Below, one piece after another: positions 45,431 through 57,469 of a stretch of 64,000 bases of DNA. This DNA comes from Parelaphostrongylus tenuis (Eukaryota > Nematoda > Chromadorea > Rhabditida > Metastrongylidae). Numbering within the stretch: the stretch's first letter is position 1; every line of letters begins with the position of its first letter. Under the pieces are notes generated by a model, which saw only the letters and a program-made list of their open reading frames with translations, searched no databases and had not been told where the DNA came from. Location: the NCBI GenBank assembly GCA_019055375.1, contig JAHQIW010005860.1, positions 21,295 through 85,294 of the forward strand. The letters run 5' to 3'. The position numbers were made by a program, and so were the translations under genes.

Positions 45431-45436
45431 AATAAA
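45431..45436 (+). terminator. polyadenylation signal of La
   Basis: AATAAA about 370 bases after the La stop, in T-rich sequence. The likely 3' end is near 45450. Confidence 0.5.
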
Positions 45437-45954
45437 AATATGAACAGTTGAGAAGGGATGAAGCAATCAAGCACTACTTTATTTAAGTTTCTTATGGAAT
45501 CGTTTTTCATACTTAGTGTTCCATTAGATTTCATTAGGCCTCGAATTAGTAATTTTAATTTCATTGCAATTTATTGGAAAGATCAAATTGAGCGTTTGAA
45601 TTCACAGCAACAAAATTACCGTTATCCGCGGTGTAATTCCGTGGCTTTCAGTGCTAAGAGGTCATGATGAAATGTAGAGATGCGTCAAATTCCGTTTGGC
45701 ATCTAAGGATGCCTTATTTTTGCGCAATGCGCTTTGGATTGCGAGATACAATCCTTTTTCTACATAGTGAAAGAAGGAGAAGTTTCGCAGAAAAGACTAT
45801 ATACCTTTTCTATGGAAGAGCTCAAAGCTAAACTCGCACGAGGAGGGTTTATGACGAACATCGCAGTGAGACCTGCAGATTGACATGAAACGAACAGCTT
45901 AAGCAAGTGTTTATCTTGACGACCAATACCACGTAAAATGTGAGAATACCTTTA

Positions 45955-46325
45955 GTTCGAGTGTTCTCTCAAGACCACGCTTAATTTTCAACACATCTCG
46001 TCATTATAATTTGAGCCAACATGTCATGTGGTTGTTAAATGGGCTGACTTTTAGAGCGCGATACACGTGTTTCGACCTTGACGGTCTCATCAGTCGGGCG
46101 GTACTCTTCGTCTTTTTTGCCACTCCTCTCGAGGAACCCAACTGTATACTAAGAGTAGGCGACGACGAACATTATACATGCTTCATTAGGTGAAATTATC
46201 ACTTAATAGGCGGTGTGGTACACTCAGTTGCTCTTGGTTGGTATCGTTGATATATCATACCTCTCATTTCGAGTGTTTTCTTAAGACCACGCTCAAATTC
46301 CAATATGCCAGATAATCATTTTTGA
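45955..46325. repeat. palindromic MITE (family P)
   Basis: AGTTCGAGTGTTCTCTCAAG, GCGATACACGTGTTTCGACC and, at the right, TTTCGAGTGTTTTCTTAAGA. The inverted right arm of the core has decayed. Confidence 0.55.
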
Positions 46326-46436
46326 GCCTCCAAAAAGACAGGGTGAGCTACTCATGAATATCCACTCTCTTTCTTCAAGCTCAGCTCAGCAAGCTCTACG
46401 TCAGGTAGGAATAGTAAACTCGTTCTGAAAACGAGC

Positions 46437-46482
46437 GCTACCGCTGGACCTCGGAAGAGTCCCGATACGGTAGCGTTGGAAA
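46437..46482. repeat. short inverted repeat
   Basis: GCGCTACCG and CGGTAGCG flank 26 bases that include GACCTCGGAAGAGTC. Confidence 0.4.
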
Positions 46483-46529
46483 GAAAGAGTACTGAGAGGC
46501 TGCTAGAAACTCAAAGCCATTTTAGGTCA

Positions 46530-46745
46530 TTTTGCACTTCTGAAGTACAGTGCACGTGTTTTCGACCCTTGCAGCCTTCTCAGTTGCACGGTGCTTTTCG
46601 TCTGAGCCAATCCTTTTTGAGGGAAACCCTTTACACGTTTGTGAACGTTTTACACTCGTTATTAAGTGATAGAAATCACCAAAGGAGCAGTGTTCTCCAC
46701 TCGATTGCTCTTGGCTGGTAATCGTGTAATAAATCTGCAATTGAA
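46530..46745. repeat. family P fragment
   Basis: GTGCACGTGTTTTCGACCC and GATTGCTCTTGGCTGGTAAT are shared with the preceding copy (TTGCTCTTGGTTGGTATC near 46229). Confidence 0.5.
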
Positions 46746-46808
46746 CAGGAAGTGCGATTTGCTCACAACAGACTGCCAATAGGAAAGTTTCCGATATGCG
46801 ATGCTTAC

Positions 46809-47170
46809 CACAACATCCTCAGGTATGGGAGAATGTTTTGAGCCTTCTCGAGGTATATACATTAGTGGCTTACGTACCTTCTGGGCAGTAACGACCGACT
46901 CATCAGAGCTATGTGCTCCAATGGTCACCCCTACTGATGGTAGGGACGGGAAAACGTGTTTGGGGTTTTCACCATTTTTGCTTCGACTGACAGACAACTG
47001 GCTTACTCCTGCCTCCGTTACGAGAACAACCCCAGTTCCACGTGGTTTCCACGAGACACGTTTCCCGCCCCTTCTGCTAGCAGGGTTGGTTAGTGGGACA
47101 TGTATCTCTGATGAGACGAGAGACACCCTCGGAACGCACGTGAGCCACTTGCGCACCAATCTCGAAAGGG
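46809..47170 (-). CDS. coding exon of an unidentified gene
   Basis: The minus strand has a strong acceptor (ATATTTTCAG, ending at 47171), 120 open codons and a strong donor (GTG|GTAAGC at 46808). The peptide is Ser/Arg-rich and probably disordered (NPASRRGGKRVSWKPRGTG, SQLSVSRSKNGENP), with a more ordered end (VRKPLMYIPREGSKH). I do not recognise the family. A second internal donor (AAG|GTACGT) could shorten it. The opposite strand is also open (46801-47304) but lacks splice signals. Neighbouring exons were not found: the left side is MITE and the right side is the minisatellite. Confidence 0.4.
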
Positions 47171-47397
47171 CTGAAAATATTCCGCAAACTTTACTAAATT
47201 TTTTATACCGAGATTCGATAAAAGCAGTCGATAAAAAGACTTTCTTTTATGGCTTAAGCAGCCAGTGTGAGATGATTACAGCACAGCTGACTAGCGTCAA
47301 GTAGCGAACGTGTTGGGCTCACAGTACAGTAGCTTGAAGATAAAAGCGCCATGAAAGGTGCTGCGTTCATGACACATTAAATGATAGTTAAGTGCCT

Positions 47398-48270
47398 GAG
47401 GTGCCGTGCTCACAACACACTTTCACCTGGTAGGCAGCCAGTACGCCGTGCTGTCAACTACACTTCCACATGATAAGCAGCCACTGTGTCGTGCTCACAG
47501 CGCAGTTTCACGTGGTAAGCACCCAATGCGTCGTGATAATGGCAAACGTTCACGCGGTAAGCACCTATTGTGCCGTACTCATGACGCAGTTCCACGTGAT
47601 AACCAGCCACTGCGCCGTGCTCACAGCGCACTTCCACGTGGTGAGCATTCATGTTGCCGTGTTCACAATGCACTTTCACGTGTTAGGCAGCCAGTAGGCC
47701 GTGCTGTCAACACACTTCCACATCAAAAGCAGCCACTGTGCCGTGCTCACAGCGCAGTTTCACGTGGTAAGCACCCAGTGCGCCGTGATAATGGCAAACT
47801 TTCACGCAGTGAGCACCCATTGTGCCGTACTCATGATGCAGTTCCACGTGATAACCAGCCACTGCGCCGTGCTCACGGCGCACTTCCACGTGATAGGCAG
47901 CCATTGTGTCGTGTTCACAGCGCAGTTTCACGTGGTAAGCAGCCAATGCGCTGTGATAATGGCAAACTTTCACGTGGTGAGCATCCATGGTGCCGTGTTC
48001 ACAGCGTATTTTCAGATGATGCGGAGCATTTGTGCCGTGCTCACAACACACTTCCACGTGATAAGCAGCAGTGTGCCGTGCCCTCAACGAAATTCCACAT
48101 CAGAAGCAGCCATTTTGTCGTATTCACAACGCACTTCAACGTGGGGAATAGCTAATGTGCCGTGCTCTCAACGCACTTCCACATCGTAAGCAGCCACTGT
48201 GCCGTGCTCACAGCATACTTTCTCGTGATAAGCCCAGTGTGCCGTAAGCGCAACACACCTTCGCGTGGTA
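47398..48270. repeat. 42-bp minisatellite, block 1
   Basis: About 21 diverged units of 42 bp, typical form CAGTTTCACGTGGTAAGCAC then CCAATGCGTCGTGATAATGG. Ten of the 21 units I read keep the exact palindrome CACGTG; others have CACATG, CACATC or CACGCG. As 42 is a multiple of 3, long open frames run on both strands (for example 47406-48155 plus and 47707-48087 minus) with a 14-residue period. I do not call them genes. Confidence 0.9.
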
Positions 48271-49372
48271 TGGAAAACCTTCCATGGGAGGTTTGCTGTC
48301 TTTTCTAGAATTATATGATGATCTAGGCAACGCAGATGGTCCATGACCTTGGAGAGCAAACGGCATCGCAAACTTTGGAAGTCCTTAAGCAGAAAATGGT
48401 CCAAACGTAATCTTCATCATAGCAAATTGGCGAGGGCGGCACCCAGCTGCTTACAACCTCAGCTGTCACTTCGATCGCCGGATATCATCTGAATGGTCGT
48501 TTGACCCTTACGCGGACCACCTCACCTTAATTCGTTGATCCGTTAATGCTCTCTCCACACAAACTCGTTGTCGTACATCCAAACGCTACCATAAGGTTGC
48601 GTTCACGTAACTGTCAAATGAACTTAGAAGAATTTTGAGCGGAACATATTCCTCCCATGGCGGAGCAAACTCACTTAGGCTATTCTCGGCCTACCACTAC
48701 GGTTGAGGGATTCAGACCACATACAAACAATAATGACCCCACTGCTATCATAATACAATATAGTCACCTACTGGATCCCACCGTCGGTGCTTGTACTCCG
48801 GGGTGAACATGGCAACCCAAACAAGCTCCGCCGCCTAGTCATGCTTCGTCAATTACAACATTCATAGTATCATCGGACGAGGACACATCTCACCATCAGT
48901 CATACCCATTCTATCAGGCATATCTTCGACAAACGATATGCCTCGATCATGTACATATTGTTAATATGATGCTGTCGTATTGGTGAATGTATATTCTAGG
49001 TTGTTTGGTGTTACCAAGCTGTTGGCTTCTACCTTATTGCTTGATTCTACCATAATGTTCGGTACAACCAGTATAAAGGATTTGAACTTCGTGCTCTTAT
49101 CCGCTACAAGACTCAAGTTGACACACATCAGTCAATCACACAGTTTAAAGTTCAGCTCGTGGAATCCGGAAGTGCAACTCGCAACTTCAACGGAAAAGCC
49201 GCCGCAACCCGGAGCTCTAACGCGCGACAGAACAAGGGTCAGTGCGCCGCTAAGGACAATTCAACCACATTCACACATCGATCGGATCATTGCCCAAGAC
49301 AATCCAGAGACCACACAATAAAACCACTGAACCTCCATCACATTTGGTGCATCGGCTACAAACCGTTGCTAC
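48271..49372 (+). mobile_element. LTR retrotransposon fragment with tRNA-Gly primer site
   Basis: A single insertion cuts a minisatellite unit; ggta is present at 48267-48270 and again at 49373-49376. A long-terminal-repeat-like segment runs from about 48950 (TGTACATATTG) to 49342 (TCCATCACA), with AATAAA at 49318-49323. Two bases later comes TGGTGCATCGGC (49345-49356), complementary to the CCA end of nematode tRNA-Gly, a primer type used by some LTR elements, probably BEL/Pao here. The part before the LTR (48271-48949) has no clear domain. Confidence 0.55.
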
Positions 49373-51480
49373 GGTAGGCAGCCAATATGTCGTACTCACA
49401 GAACACTTTCACGTGGTGAACAACCAGTGAGTCGTGCTTTGAACGCACTTCCATATCGTAAGGAGCGGCTTGCTTTCACTCACATCACACTTTCACGAGG
49501 CAAGCAGCCAATGCGCAGAGATAACGACGCATTTTCACATGGTGAGCACCCGTTGTATGGTGTACAAAACGCACTATCACGTGGTAGGCAGCCAATGGTG
49601 AGGTTCTCTCAACGCACTTCCACATCGTAAGCAGCCAATGTGCCGTGCCCACAACACACCTCGTCCTGATAAGCAGAAACTGTGCCGTGCTCATAGGGTA
49701 CTTTTACGTGATCAGCAGCCAATGCGCTACAATGACGACTCACTTTCACGTGGTGAGCACCCATTATGCCGCGTAGACAACACACTTTCACATGGTAGGC
49801 GGCCAATGGCGTCGTGCTTTCGACACACTTCCTCGTGATAAGCAAGCATTGTGCCGTACTCACAGCGTGCTTTCACTTCGTACGCAAAATGTACACCCTG
49901 CTATCAACTCACTTCTTCGTGATAAACAACCAATCTGCCGTGCGCACAGCACACTTCAAGTGGTGGGCAGCCAGTGTGTTGGGCTGACAACACACTTCCA
50001 CGTGGTAGGCGGCCAATGGCGTCGTGTGCTCAACGCACTTCCACATCGTAAGCAGCCAATGTGCCGTATTCACAACACACTTTCTTATGATAAGCAGGCA
50101 TTGTGCCGTGCTCAGAGCGCGCTTTTATTTCGTACGCAACATGTACACAATGCTAATACGCACTTCCTCTTGATAAGCAGCCAATGTGACGTGCGCCTCA
50201 ACACACTTTCAAGTGGTGGGCAGCCAGTGCGTCGTGCTGACAACACACCTCCACGTGATAAACAGCCAATCTACCGTGCTCACAGCGCAGTTCCACTTGA
50301 TAAGAAGCCATTGTGCCGTGCTCACAACACACTTCCTCGTGATAAGCAGGCATTGTGCCGTGATTAGAACGCTCTTTCACTTTGTAGGCAACCGTACACC
50401 CTGCTATCAACGCACTTCCTGGTGCTAAGCAGCCAATCTGCCCCGCTCACAAACACGCTTTCAAGTGGTGGGCAGCCAGTGTGTTGTGCTGACAACACAC
50501 TTCCACTTGATAAACAGCCAGTCTGCCGTACTCACAGCGCACTTCCACGTGGTGAGCATTCATGTTGCCGTGTTCACAATGCACTTCACGTGTTAGCCAG
50601 CCAGTAGGCCGTGCTGTCAACACACTTCCACATCAAAGCAGCCACTGTGCCGTGCTCACAGCGCAGTTCACGTGGTAACCACCCAGTGCGCCGTGATAAT
50701 GGCAAACTTTCACGCAGTGAGCACCCATTCTGCCGTACTCATGATGCAGTTCCACGTGATAAACAGCCAATCTGCCGTTCTCACAGCGCAGTTCCACGTG
50801 ATAAGAAACCATTGTGTCGTGCTCTCAACGAGCTTCCACATGGTGAGCAGGCACTGTGCCGTGCTCACAACACACTTCCTCGTGATAAGCAGACAATGTG
50901 CCGTGCTCAGAGCGCGCTTTCAATTCGCAGGCAACATGTACACTCTGCTATCAACGCACATCTCGTGATAGGCAACCAATGTGCCCTACGCACAACACAC
51001 TTCCACGTGGTAGGCGGCCAATGACGCCGTGCTCACAACACACTTCCTCGTGATAAGCAAACATTGTGTCGTGCTCAGAGCGCTCTTTCACTTCGTAGGC
51101 AACATGTACACCCCTGCTATCAACGCACTTCTTCGTGATAATCAGCCAATGTGCCCTGCGCACAACACACTTTCAAGTGGTGGACAGCCAGTGATGTCGT
51201 GCTGACAACACACTTTCACGTGGTAGGCGGCCAATGGCGTCGTGCTCTCAACGCACTTGCACATCCTAAGCAGCCAATGTGCCGTGCTCACAACGCGCTT
51301 CCTCGTGATAGGCAGGCATTGTGCTGTGCTCTCAACACGCTTCCACTTAGTGAGCAAGCACAGTGCCGTGCTTACAAAGCACTTTCACATGATAGGCAGC
51401 CAATGTGCTGTGTTCACGCCACACTTTTACGTGGTGTGCATCCGATGCGCCGTACTCACAGCAGACTTTCACGTGGTTAG
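49373..51480. repeat. 42-bp minisatellite, block 2
   Basis: About 50 units of the same 42-bp repeat, more diverged, with CACTTCCTCGTGATAAGCAG, CACTTCCACATCGTAAGCAG and CTTTCACTTCGTAGGC variants. A stretch of about 220 bp at 50540-50760 nearly copies 47640-47860 of block 1, and 49970-50110 resembles 51180-51320. Open frames such as 49792-50367 are by-products. Confidence 0.9.
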
Positions 51481-51870
51481 CCGGCTAGCCAACAAATACG
51501 CTTTGGTGACGCGACATGTTTGTAAGTGAATAGGCAATGTGAATTGCTCATAATTTACTAACGCGCAGTCAGGCACCAAATATAGCGAGCTTTCAACAAA
51601 GCAACCTGTCAGTAAGCAGTCAACTTGTTGTGCCTACATCACATTTCATCGTATTTATGCATCCAAAGCGCTGTTTTCACAACTCACTAGGGAATTCTTC
51701 TGCGGCGGCAAAACTGGGTTATTCATGATATACTATGTCGTTGATAAGCAGATAGCATGCCTTCTTCAATGCATTGCCTCGCCGTTGAGCAGAAAATGAG
51801 CTATTTTTCCGACGTACCGGCACAAAGTCGAACAACCCTTGTGCTGTGCTGAAATCACGCTAACGACACT
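51481..51870. repeat. decayed edge of the minisatellite
   Basis: Unit-like pieces persist (AGCGCTGTTTTCACAACTCA, GTTGATAAGCAGATAGCATG) with growing divergence. Confidence 0.5.
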
Positions 51871-52434
51871 AGTATCAATGAGGGCAGCTCACAGCATTCT
51901 GATTTGTGAAATAATGTTCTTACTCATGACTTCCCTACCCATGAGCTCCCATTCAAGTAGCTCATGTGACACTATCACAGAGCCTGTTCGTGATCAAGGA
52001 GCTGGCGACCAGTCCCACAGCATGTTTACTCTTGGTAATATAGCCATCTTGATGCTTTCACAATACATTTCGTAGTGGTCATACATTTATGATACCGTAG
52101 TCATAATACAGTGGCTCGCGGCAAAGCGATCAAAAGATCTTACGTTGAGATTCTGAGCGAATGAGAAAATCTGTGTGCCTTGTGCTAACTCAATCACTTC
52201 AATCACCTGTCTTTCCACTGAAGGTCGAATGACTCAGTCGAGCGGCACATTTCCGTAGTTTTTTATCAATACACTGTTCCATGTTTTGCGATTTTAGCTT
52301 TGGTATGTGAACGCTTCACCCGTAACATGTGGTCTAACTGATTATCGAGTTATTCAAGCAATACCCACTAGATTTCCCATTCACCGCCATGTGGACAAAA
52401 TGGCCCAGCTGGTTCTCACACTTAAGAGATCCGC
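51871..52434. other. no gene recognised
   Basis: No motif, repeat or splice-supported frame was found. Confidence 0.4.
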
Positions 52435-52950
52435 AAAGCGCCATATTTTTCTTCTGAATATCTTCTAAGAAATTCCCATCCTCGCGTCGGTATCCACCTG
52501 CTGTGCGTATAGCATCTCGGGGAGTCCAGTCGGTCACGGCTCTCATCCATCAAATATGGTTGACGTGCACTGCGTCGCCTTTTCACCTTATCTTCAATTA
52601 GCCTGACCTATAGAGCAGCGTTTTTACTTTGCAACCGTTTATGTGAGTCATATTCAGATCCTTCCCTGATTTGCGATGTACGGGTAACTCTTAAAATCGG
52701 CCTTTTGACTAAGCGTTCATACATGCTTAATAGTCTATCATCTTGTTTACGTAACGGCTGATTTTTACTTACTTTGAAGAAGAGATAACCGCTGAGCCGA
52801 AGTGAGCACGATGTTGGATGTTCTTTGTCCTTCTCGCCACATCATTGCTCAACTTGAACATTCTCCAAGCCGTTCGCCCCTCATGCTCAACTCTGGATCT
52901 TAGTCGTTGATAATGTTTAGTTCGCGACCTAGATAGATACAGTTGGAGCA
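52435..52950 (-). mobile_element. RTE 3' fragment (copy F)
   Basis: GGGGAGTCCAGTCGGTCACG, ATGTTGGATGTTCTTTGTCC and GTTCGCGACCTAGATAGAT match copy D's post-RT region on the minus strand (RVEHEGRTAWRMFKLSNDVA in one frame). Confidence 0.7.
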
Positions 52951-52954
52951 TGCA

Positions 52955-53270
52955 GAGCTCAAATGATAATGAAAGGATAAAAATATCAGCTAAAGAGCAA
53001 TCGAGTGCACAACACTCTGTGTTAGATGAAAATTTCACCTGACATAGAGTGTAAAACGTTCGTCTTCGATAACTCTCTGTAGGGAGAGCAGGGCTCCCGA
53101 GAGAGCTGACTATAAAAAGATCGAAAGACGACGGGATCTGCCCGACTGACGAGTCTGTAAGGACGAAACACGTGTATCGGGCTGTACAAGAGCCCTTACC
53201 AGACCATATGAACAAGTTGACGCAAATATTAAGAAAGGACTATTGAAAATTTGAGCATAGTCTTAACAAA
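52955..53270. repeat. palindromic MITE (family P), right part
   Basis: AAGGACGAAACACGTGTATC, GGGCTGTACAAGAGCCCTTA and CCAGACCATATGAACAAGTT match the right arm at 25045-25110. It adjoins RTE copy F. Confidence 0.65.
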
Positions 53271-53439
53271 ACATTTGAAATAAAGGTATAATATCTCAAT
53301 AATATTTCCAGTACAAACTCATAAGAAGAGTCTACGATGCATTGAAGGAAGGTACGCTGCACTGATTCGTCGAAAGCTTGTGCTGTTTCAGTAAAACGTT
53401 GCTAAACACACGGAAAAGAAGACTATGAAAAAAGTTTGA

Positions 53440-53700
53440 TGGATTGCAGAGAGTCGAGGTCCTGCTGCATCTAGCCTACAGCCCAGATGCTGCGCCGTCC
53501 AATATAGTCTTTTCTGCTCAATAACCTTTCCATGTCGACGTCGATTCAAGACATTTCATCAAGTAATAAGTTGGAAAGACATGTCAGGAGTTTTCGTTCA
53601 TTCAAAGCTCAAAAAAGTATCTCGTGCAGATCCGGAAGCTTACAGATCGTTGGGAGAGGTTTATGGGTAATGATTGTCTTTATTTTGAAGGATAATTATT
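53440..53700 (+). mobile_element. mariner transposase remnant
   Basis: LLHLAYSPDAAPSNIVF (the HPxYSPDLAPSD block, with His shifted), then KLERHVRSFRSFKAQKS and RKLTDRWERFMG. Frame-broken. Confidence 0.65.
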
Positions 53701-53794
53701 GATGTTTTTAATTAGATTTCTGTATAAACTTTGATTTTCATCGGGGTGTTAAAGAATTTTTGCCTCAAGAGCCTAGTCTATGAGAATAACATTG

Positions 53795-53880
53795 CTACTA
53801 TTGTTGTAATATTAATGATAATATAATATCATATCATGATGTTATAATAATATGATATATAATAATCTGACAAGCATAAA
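53795..53880. repeat. AT-rich simple sequence
   Basis: Almost only A and T (ATAATATAATATCATATCAT and similar). Confidence 0.6.
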
Positions 53881-53884
53881 ACGA

Positions 53885-54180
53885 TTTTCTGATCCCTAAG
53901 GTCTAAGTGCTATACAGGCGCCTGCTTCATCCTTAGGAACTCATTAGTAGCACCATCCTCGATCCAGTCGATCCCTTGGGGTTATACTTATGAAGGAATC
54001 GACGCCGAGCAATAAATCACCGCAAGTTCGATGATGAAGTTACCTGACATTGCACTTAGCAAAAGTCGAGCTAGTGGCCGGTAAAATGAATCATAGCTCT
54101 TCATTCGGCTGTTTTTATAGATAGGCTAAGAACAATAATAATCTGAGTTCTTTCTGATTAGGTGAGAATAAATGAATAAC
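53885..54180. repeat. Rep-B
   Basis: GGTCTAAGTGCTATACAGGC and the inverted middle CCGAGCAATAAATCACCGCA match 38455-38670. Confidence 0.6.
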
Positions 54181-54224
54181 CGATCTCAATCGCTGGAGAG
54201 TAAATTTTCGTAGGAGTGTTAGTA

Positions 54225-54710
54225 GTTATTGGAAAGCTGGGACATGACGCTACAATCCCACGTCGCCGGTTTTTCAAAACACCCCTATATAACGCTGTAT
54301 GTATCCAGATCAAAAATTATGTTTCACATTTGCCTCTCCCCTTCATTTCTAGCATGTGTATAACTCTCTAGAAGCCAGAAGCGCATCAATTGGCAGAGAA
54401 ATTTTCGTAGTATCTTAGTCGAGCGTTTTTATTTGAATTTTTTCTCAGAGGGGAGGAAAAATTCTCAGTTGAATAGCAAAACTTCGATAGTCCTGCCTCG
54501 CAAGCCCCTGCCACGTCCTCTGCCACAGCTGTCGCTTTGTCGAATAGCTGGTTAGACACCCTGTTGAAAATGTGGAAACTCGATTTTTCCCTGCCAAGAT
54601 ATATTTCCAGAAAATGAACCCGTCGCAAGCATCAGAAAACATTACGTTCTCAGATGAATGCTAATAGTCTGAAAAAAGAGCTCTGTCCTGCGAGGTTTTG
54701 AAGCACAAAT
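54225..54710 (+). repeat. Rep-A
   Basis: CACCCCTATATAACGCTGTA, AGAAGCCAGAAGCGCATCAA and GAAAAAAGAGCTCTGTCCTG follow the order of the other copies. The 80-codon minus frame at 54386-54628 is inside it. Confidence 0.55.
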
Positions 54711-55079
54711 CGAAAAAACCAAAGGAGATCCGAAGAGCTTTAAGAGGAGCAATCATATTTCCACTTTCATTGAAGCTTGTGCTATAGTCTGATTAGAAAG
54801 GACCTCTGAGGATGGAGTTTTGTGAAACGAAATATAAGCGAGGTAAGAGAAAAAATCCATACGGCTTCATGAAACATGATTTTCACTTTGAATGTTTTAT
54901 CTTCACAAAGGGGTATTCGAAAGACTGGCGGCGTGGAATTGTAGCTGGAAATCCAAGCTTCCCAATGATATCTAACATTTTCATGAAAAATTTCTCTCCA
55001 GCGAATGAAACCAGGTTTTCATTTGTTCCGTTATAATCAGGAGGACCCTTAATCTAATGTAAGCGAGATCACAGATGTT

Positions 55080-55225
55080 ATCACATGCTTTGAGACCTTT
55101 AGGCTGAACCGAAGGATCATGCTGATTAAGAGCGTGGAAGGGCGACACAGGCGAAACAGGCCTCTGGTGCTTTAGAAGTGTCATACCAGACCTCATAGAA
55201 GGCTCAGAATATGCTATCATGCTCT
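55080..55225. repeat. family P fragment
   Basis: GTGTCATACCAGACCTCATA, GAAGGCTCAGAATATGCTAT resembles the right arms at 12280 and 18800. Confidence 0.45.
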
Positions 55226-55229
55226 CAAA

Positions 55230-57469
55230 TAGTTTGCATTATCAGCGTATTTCAAGAGTTCAGGCCTATGTAGAATTGTAGAGTAGCCTGCCTACGGAAG
55301 TGGTCGACTGAGGAAATTGCGAGTCGATTTGAACTTCTTGAGTTCTGAAAAGAGAGAAACCTTCAAAACTCCAGCCACTACTGTATTTTATTTGCGCTCA
55401 ATCGCATCAAGAGGAAATGGTGAAGAGATAATCGGCGAGTGACCAAAGAAGATATAGTCATCCAGAACCCTGCATTGCTCTTTGATGACAGGGGTAAGTG
55501 GTGTTCAAAGGAAAATATGTGTAGCTCAGGTGCAAGAAGCCAATCGACTTCTATGAACTGTATATGCCTAGTATCTGCGAAATGATTATAAATCAGACAT
55601 ATCTATGAACATCGGACTAATGTTGATGGGGGAAAGGGTAACGCTCTTACAAAACAGGAGACAAGAATGTGCACTTAGATTCGGAAATGTGTTCACCTCT
55701 AAACGATATTGTTTTCCTATTGAAAAATACTATTTATTGTGACGCATAGTCGTTCTTCTACTAAAAATATTTATAAAAATACCTCGACAATATGTTATTT
55801 CTTCATGATGCAAAGTGTTTCCCATCATCTAAACTTTGGTACGTAACTGCCAGCAAAAACCGTTGTGAAGTTTAAAACAACGGGCTAACTACGTCGTAAA
55901 AGAGGAGCATTTTTCTCCTTCTTGATACAGCGAATTATGACAGCTTTTGCATGCGCACAAAGCCGAATGCTAAATCTCTATTTTTTTCAGCTATAGAATG
56001 ACAAGTAATGGTCCAGCAAAAGGACAAAAGGTACTGCCCTTTGGTTGTGTGAAATACAAATACTAAGCAACAAGAGTAAACTGTTCACGGGTGCAAACGT
56101 ATGACCAAATTTAGATTGTTGTTCATTGATATTTATTGTATAAATTATTGATTGGTCAATATTTGGAGTAGGAAATCCACAATATCAATGAAAAATTCAT
56201 ATGAAGAAGACGCACTCTCTCAGAAGAAGTACTTCCTAAACGATAAGTGCCGGCAAGCTTACTTCGGCTGTATACTAAGTAGATCTTCCGTATCAAGTTT
56301 CTCTGAAATTTATATATCGTGGGAAATGTATCTCCGAATTACACTCCTACAACATCGTGGAAGCAAATGAAAAGTAGGGACATTCAGAACAAGTGAACGT
56401 TCTCATTAAGTAAATACGCTATTATATCAATATTGATCTATCTCTAAATACCGATGAATCCTTTTTAGAATCAGGTTTCACTATTTAACTGCCAACAAAA
56501 GCCGCCGTGAAGTTTGAACAACGCTCCATCATTTTTCAACTTATTGAATGACTGCACAAATATGTGTGCAATTAGAAAAAAATTCCAATAACAGCTGAAA
56601 ATGAGTTTGTTTCCTTTTGCAACGATGTGTTTTTCTCACGAAAACGTAGGAACTTTCTTGAAACGTGGTCGTCTCTTTCTACTAAAAGTGCCTATATAAG
56701 AGTTATTTCGTGGTATTTTGTCTTTTCGTAACGACATAGTGCCTTTAAGATATAAACTTTTAGTGATAAACATCAATAAAACCCCTTATTAGTTCAAGCG
56801 AAGGTCCAACTACTTCGGGCGCTAAACGTAATCTTTTTTACGCTTTTACAGTGCTTTATGATAACCTTCCAGGAAACAAATTTTATTTCCAGAATAAGCG
56901 GAATTTGAGCTATTGATTGACTATTAAAAGATTAGTAAAAGCCTTCTATAGAGCTCAGCTCCTGGCAAGTAAAGCAAACCGAGTGGGGATTCTGACTCTA
57001 TTTTCGTTGTTACAACGCAATAAGAAAAAGTTTTTAAAAATTCAATATATTTTTTTAGTTTCATGAAAATTTGAGCTTTCGAACATTTCACTAGAAATCT
57101 GAGGAAAAAACCTCTGTCTAACGAGAAAGCGCGTTCAAACAATTTGTATCAGCGCAGTACGCGGTACGCGACGTCCTGAATAGTTTATGTGCATTCTTGA
57201 AGTTTATCGTTGGAGACATCAACACAAAAAATTAGACCTAGAAGAAACGCATAAGGAACGTTATATTCAGACCCAAGGATTATATTGTTATCATGACGGC
57301 CAGAACAGTCATAGCAAATCGTAATTTCAGGACCCTCAATATCAGCGATGATTGATTGAAGTGGGATGTATCTCACACATTAATTTTCTTTTGGGAAGGT
57401 ACCGTTGTTGACAACATCGTGGAAGAATACGACGCTTCACCTAACTTCATGGTAGAGCTATGAAGGCAG
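55230..57469. other. no gene recognised
   Basis: AT-rich. ACTGCCAGCAAAAACCGTTG near 55848 recurs as ACTGCCAACAAAAGCCGCCG near 56489, a short dispersed repeat. Frames such as 56152-56370 lack motifs. Confidence 0.4.

Noticed and set aside
46801..47304. 167-codon plus-strand frame
   Set aside because: The minus strand over the same bases has a consensus acceptor and donor. The plus frame has neither.
47406..48155. 249-codon open frame with a 14-residue period (also 47707-48087 minus, 49792-50367 plus and others)
   Set aside because: It follows only from the 42-bp repeat unit being a multiple of three and is matched by equally open frames on the other strand. No start context, splice sites or family.
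47398..51480. CRISPR-like array
   Set aside because: Units are tandem without unique spacers, and the window is eukaryotic.
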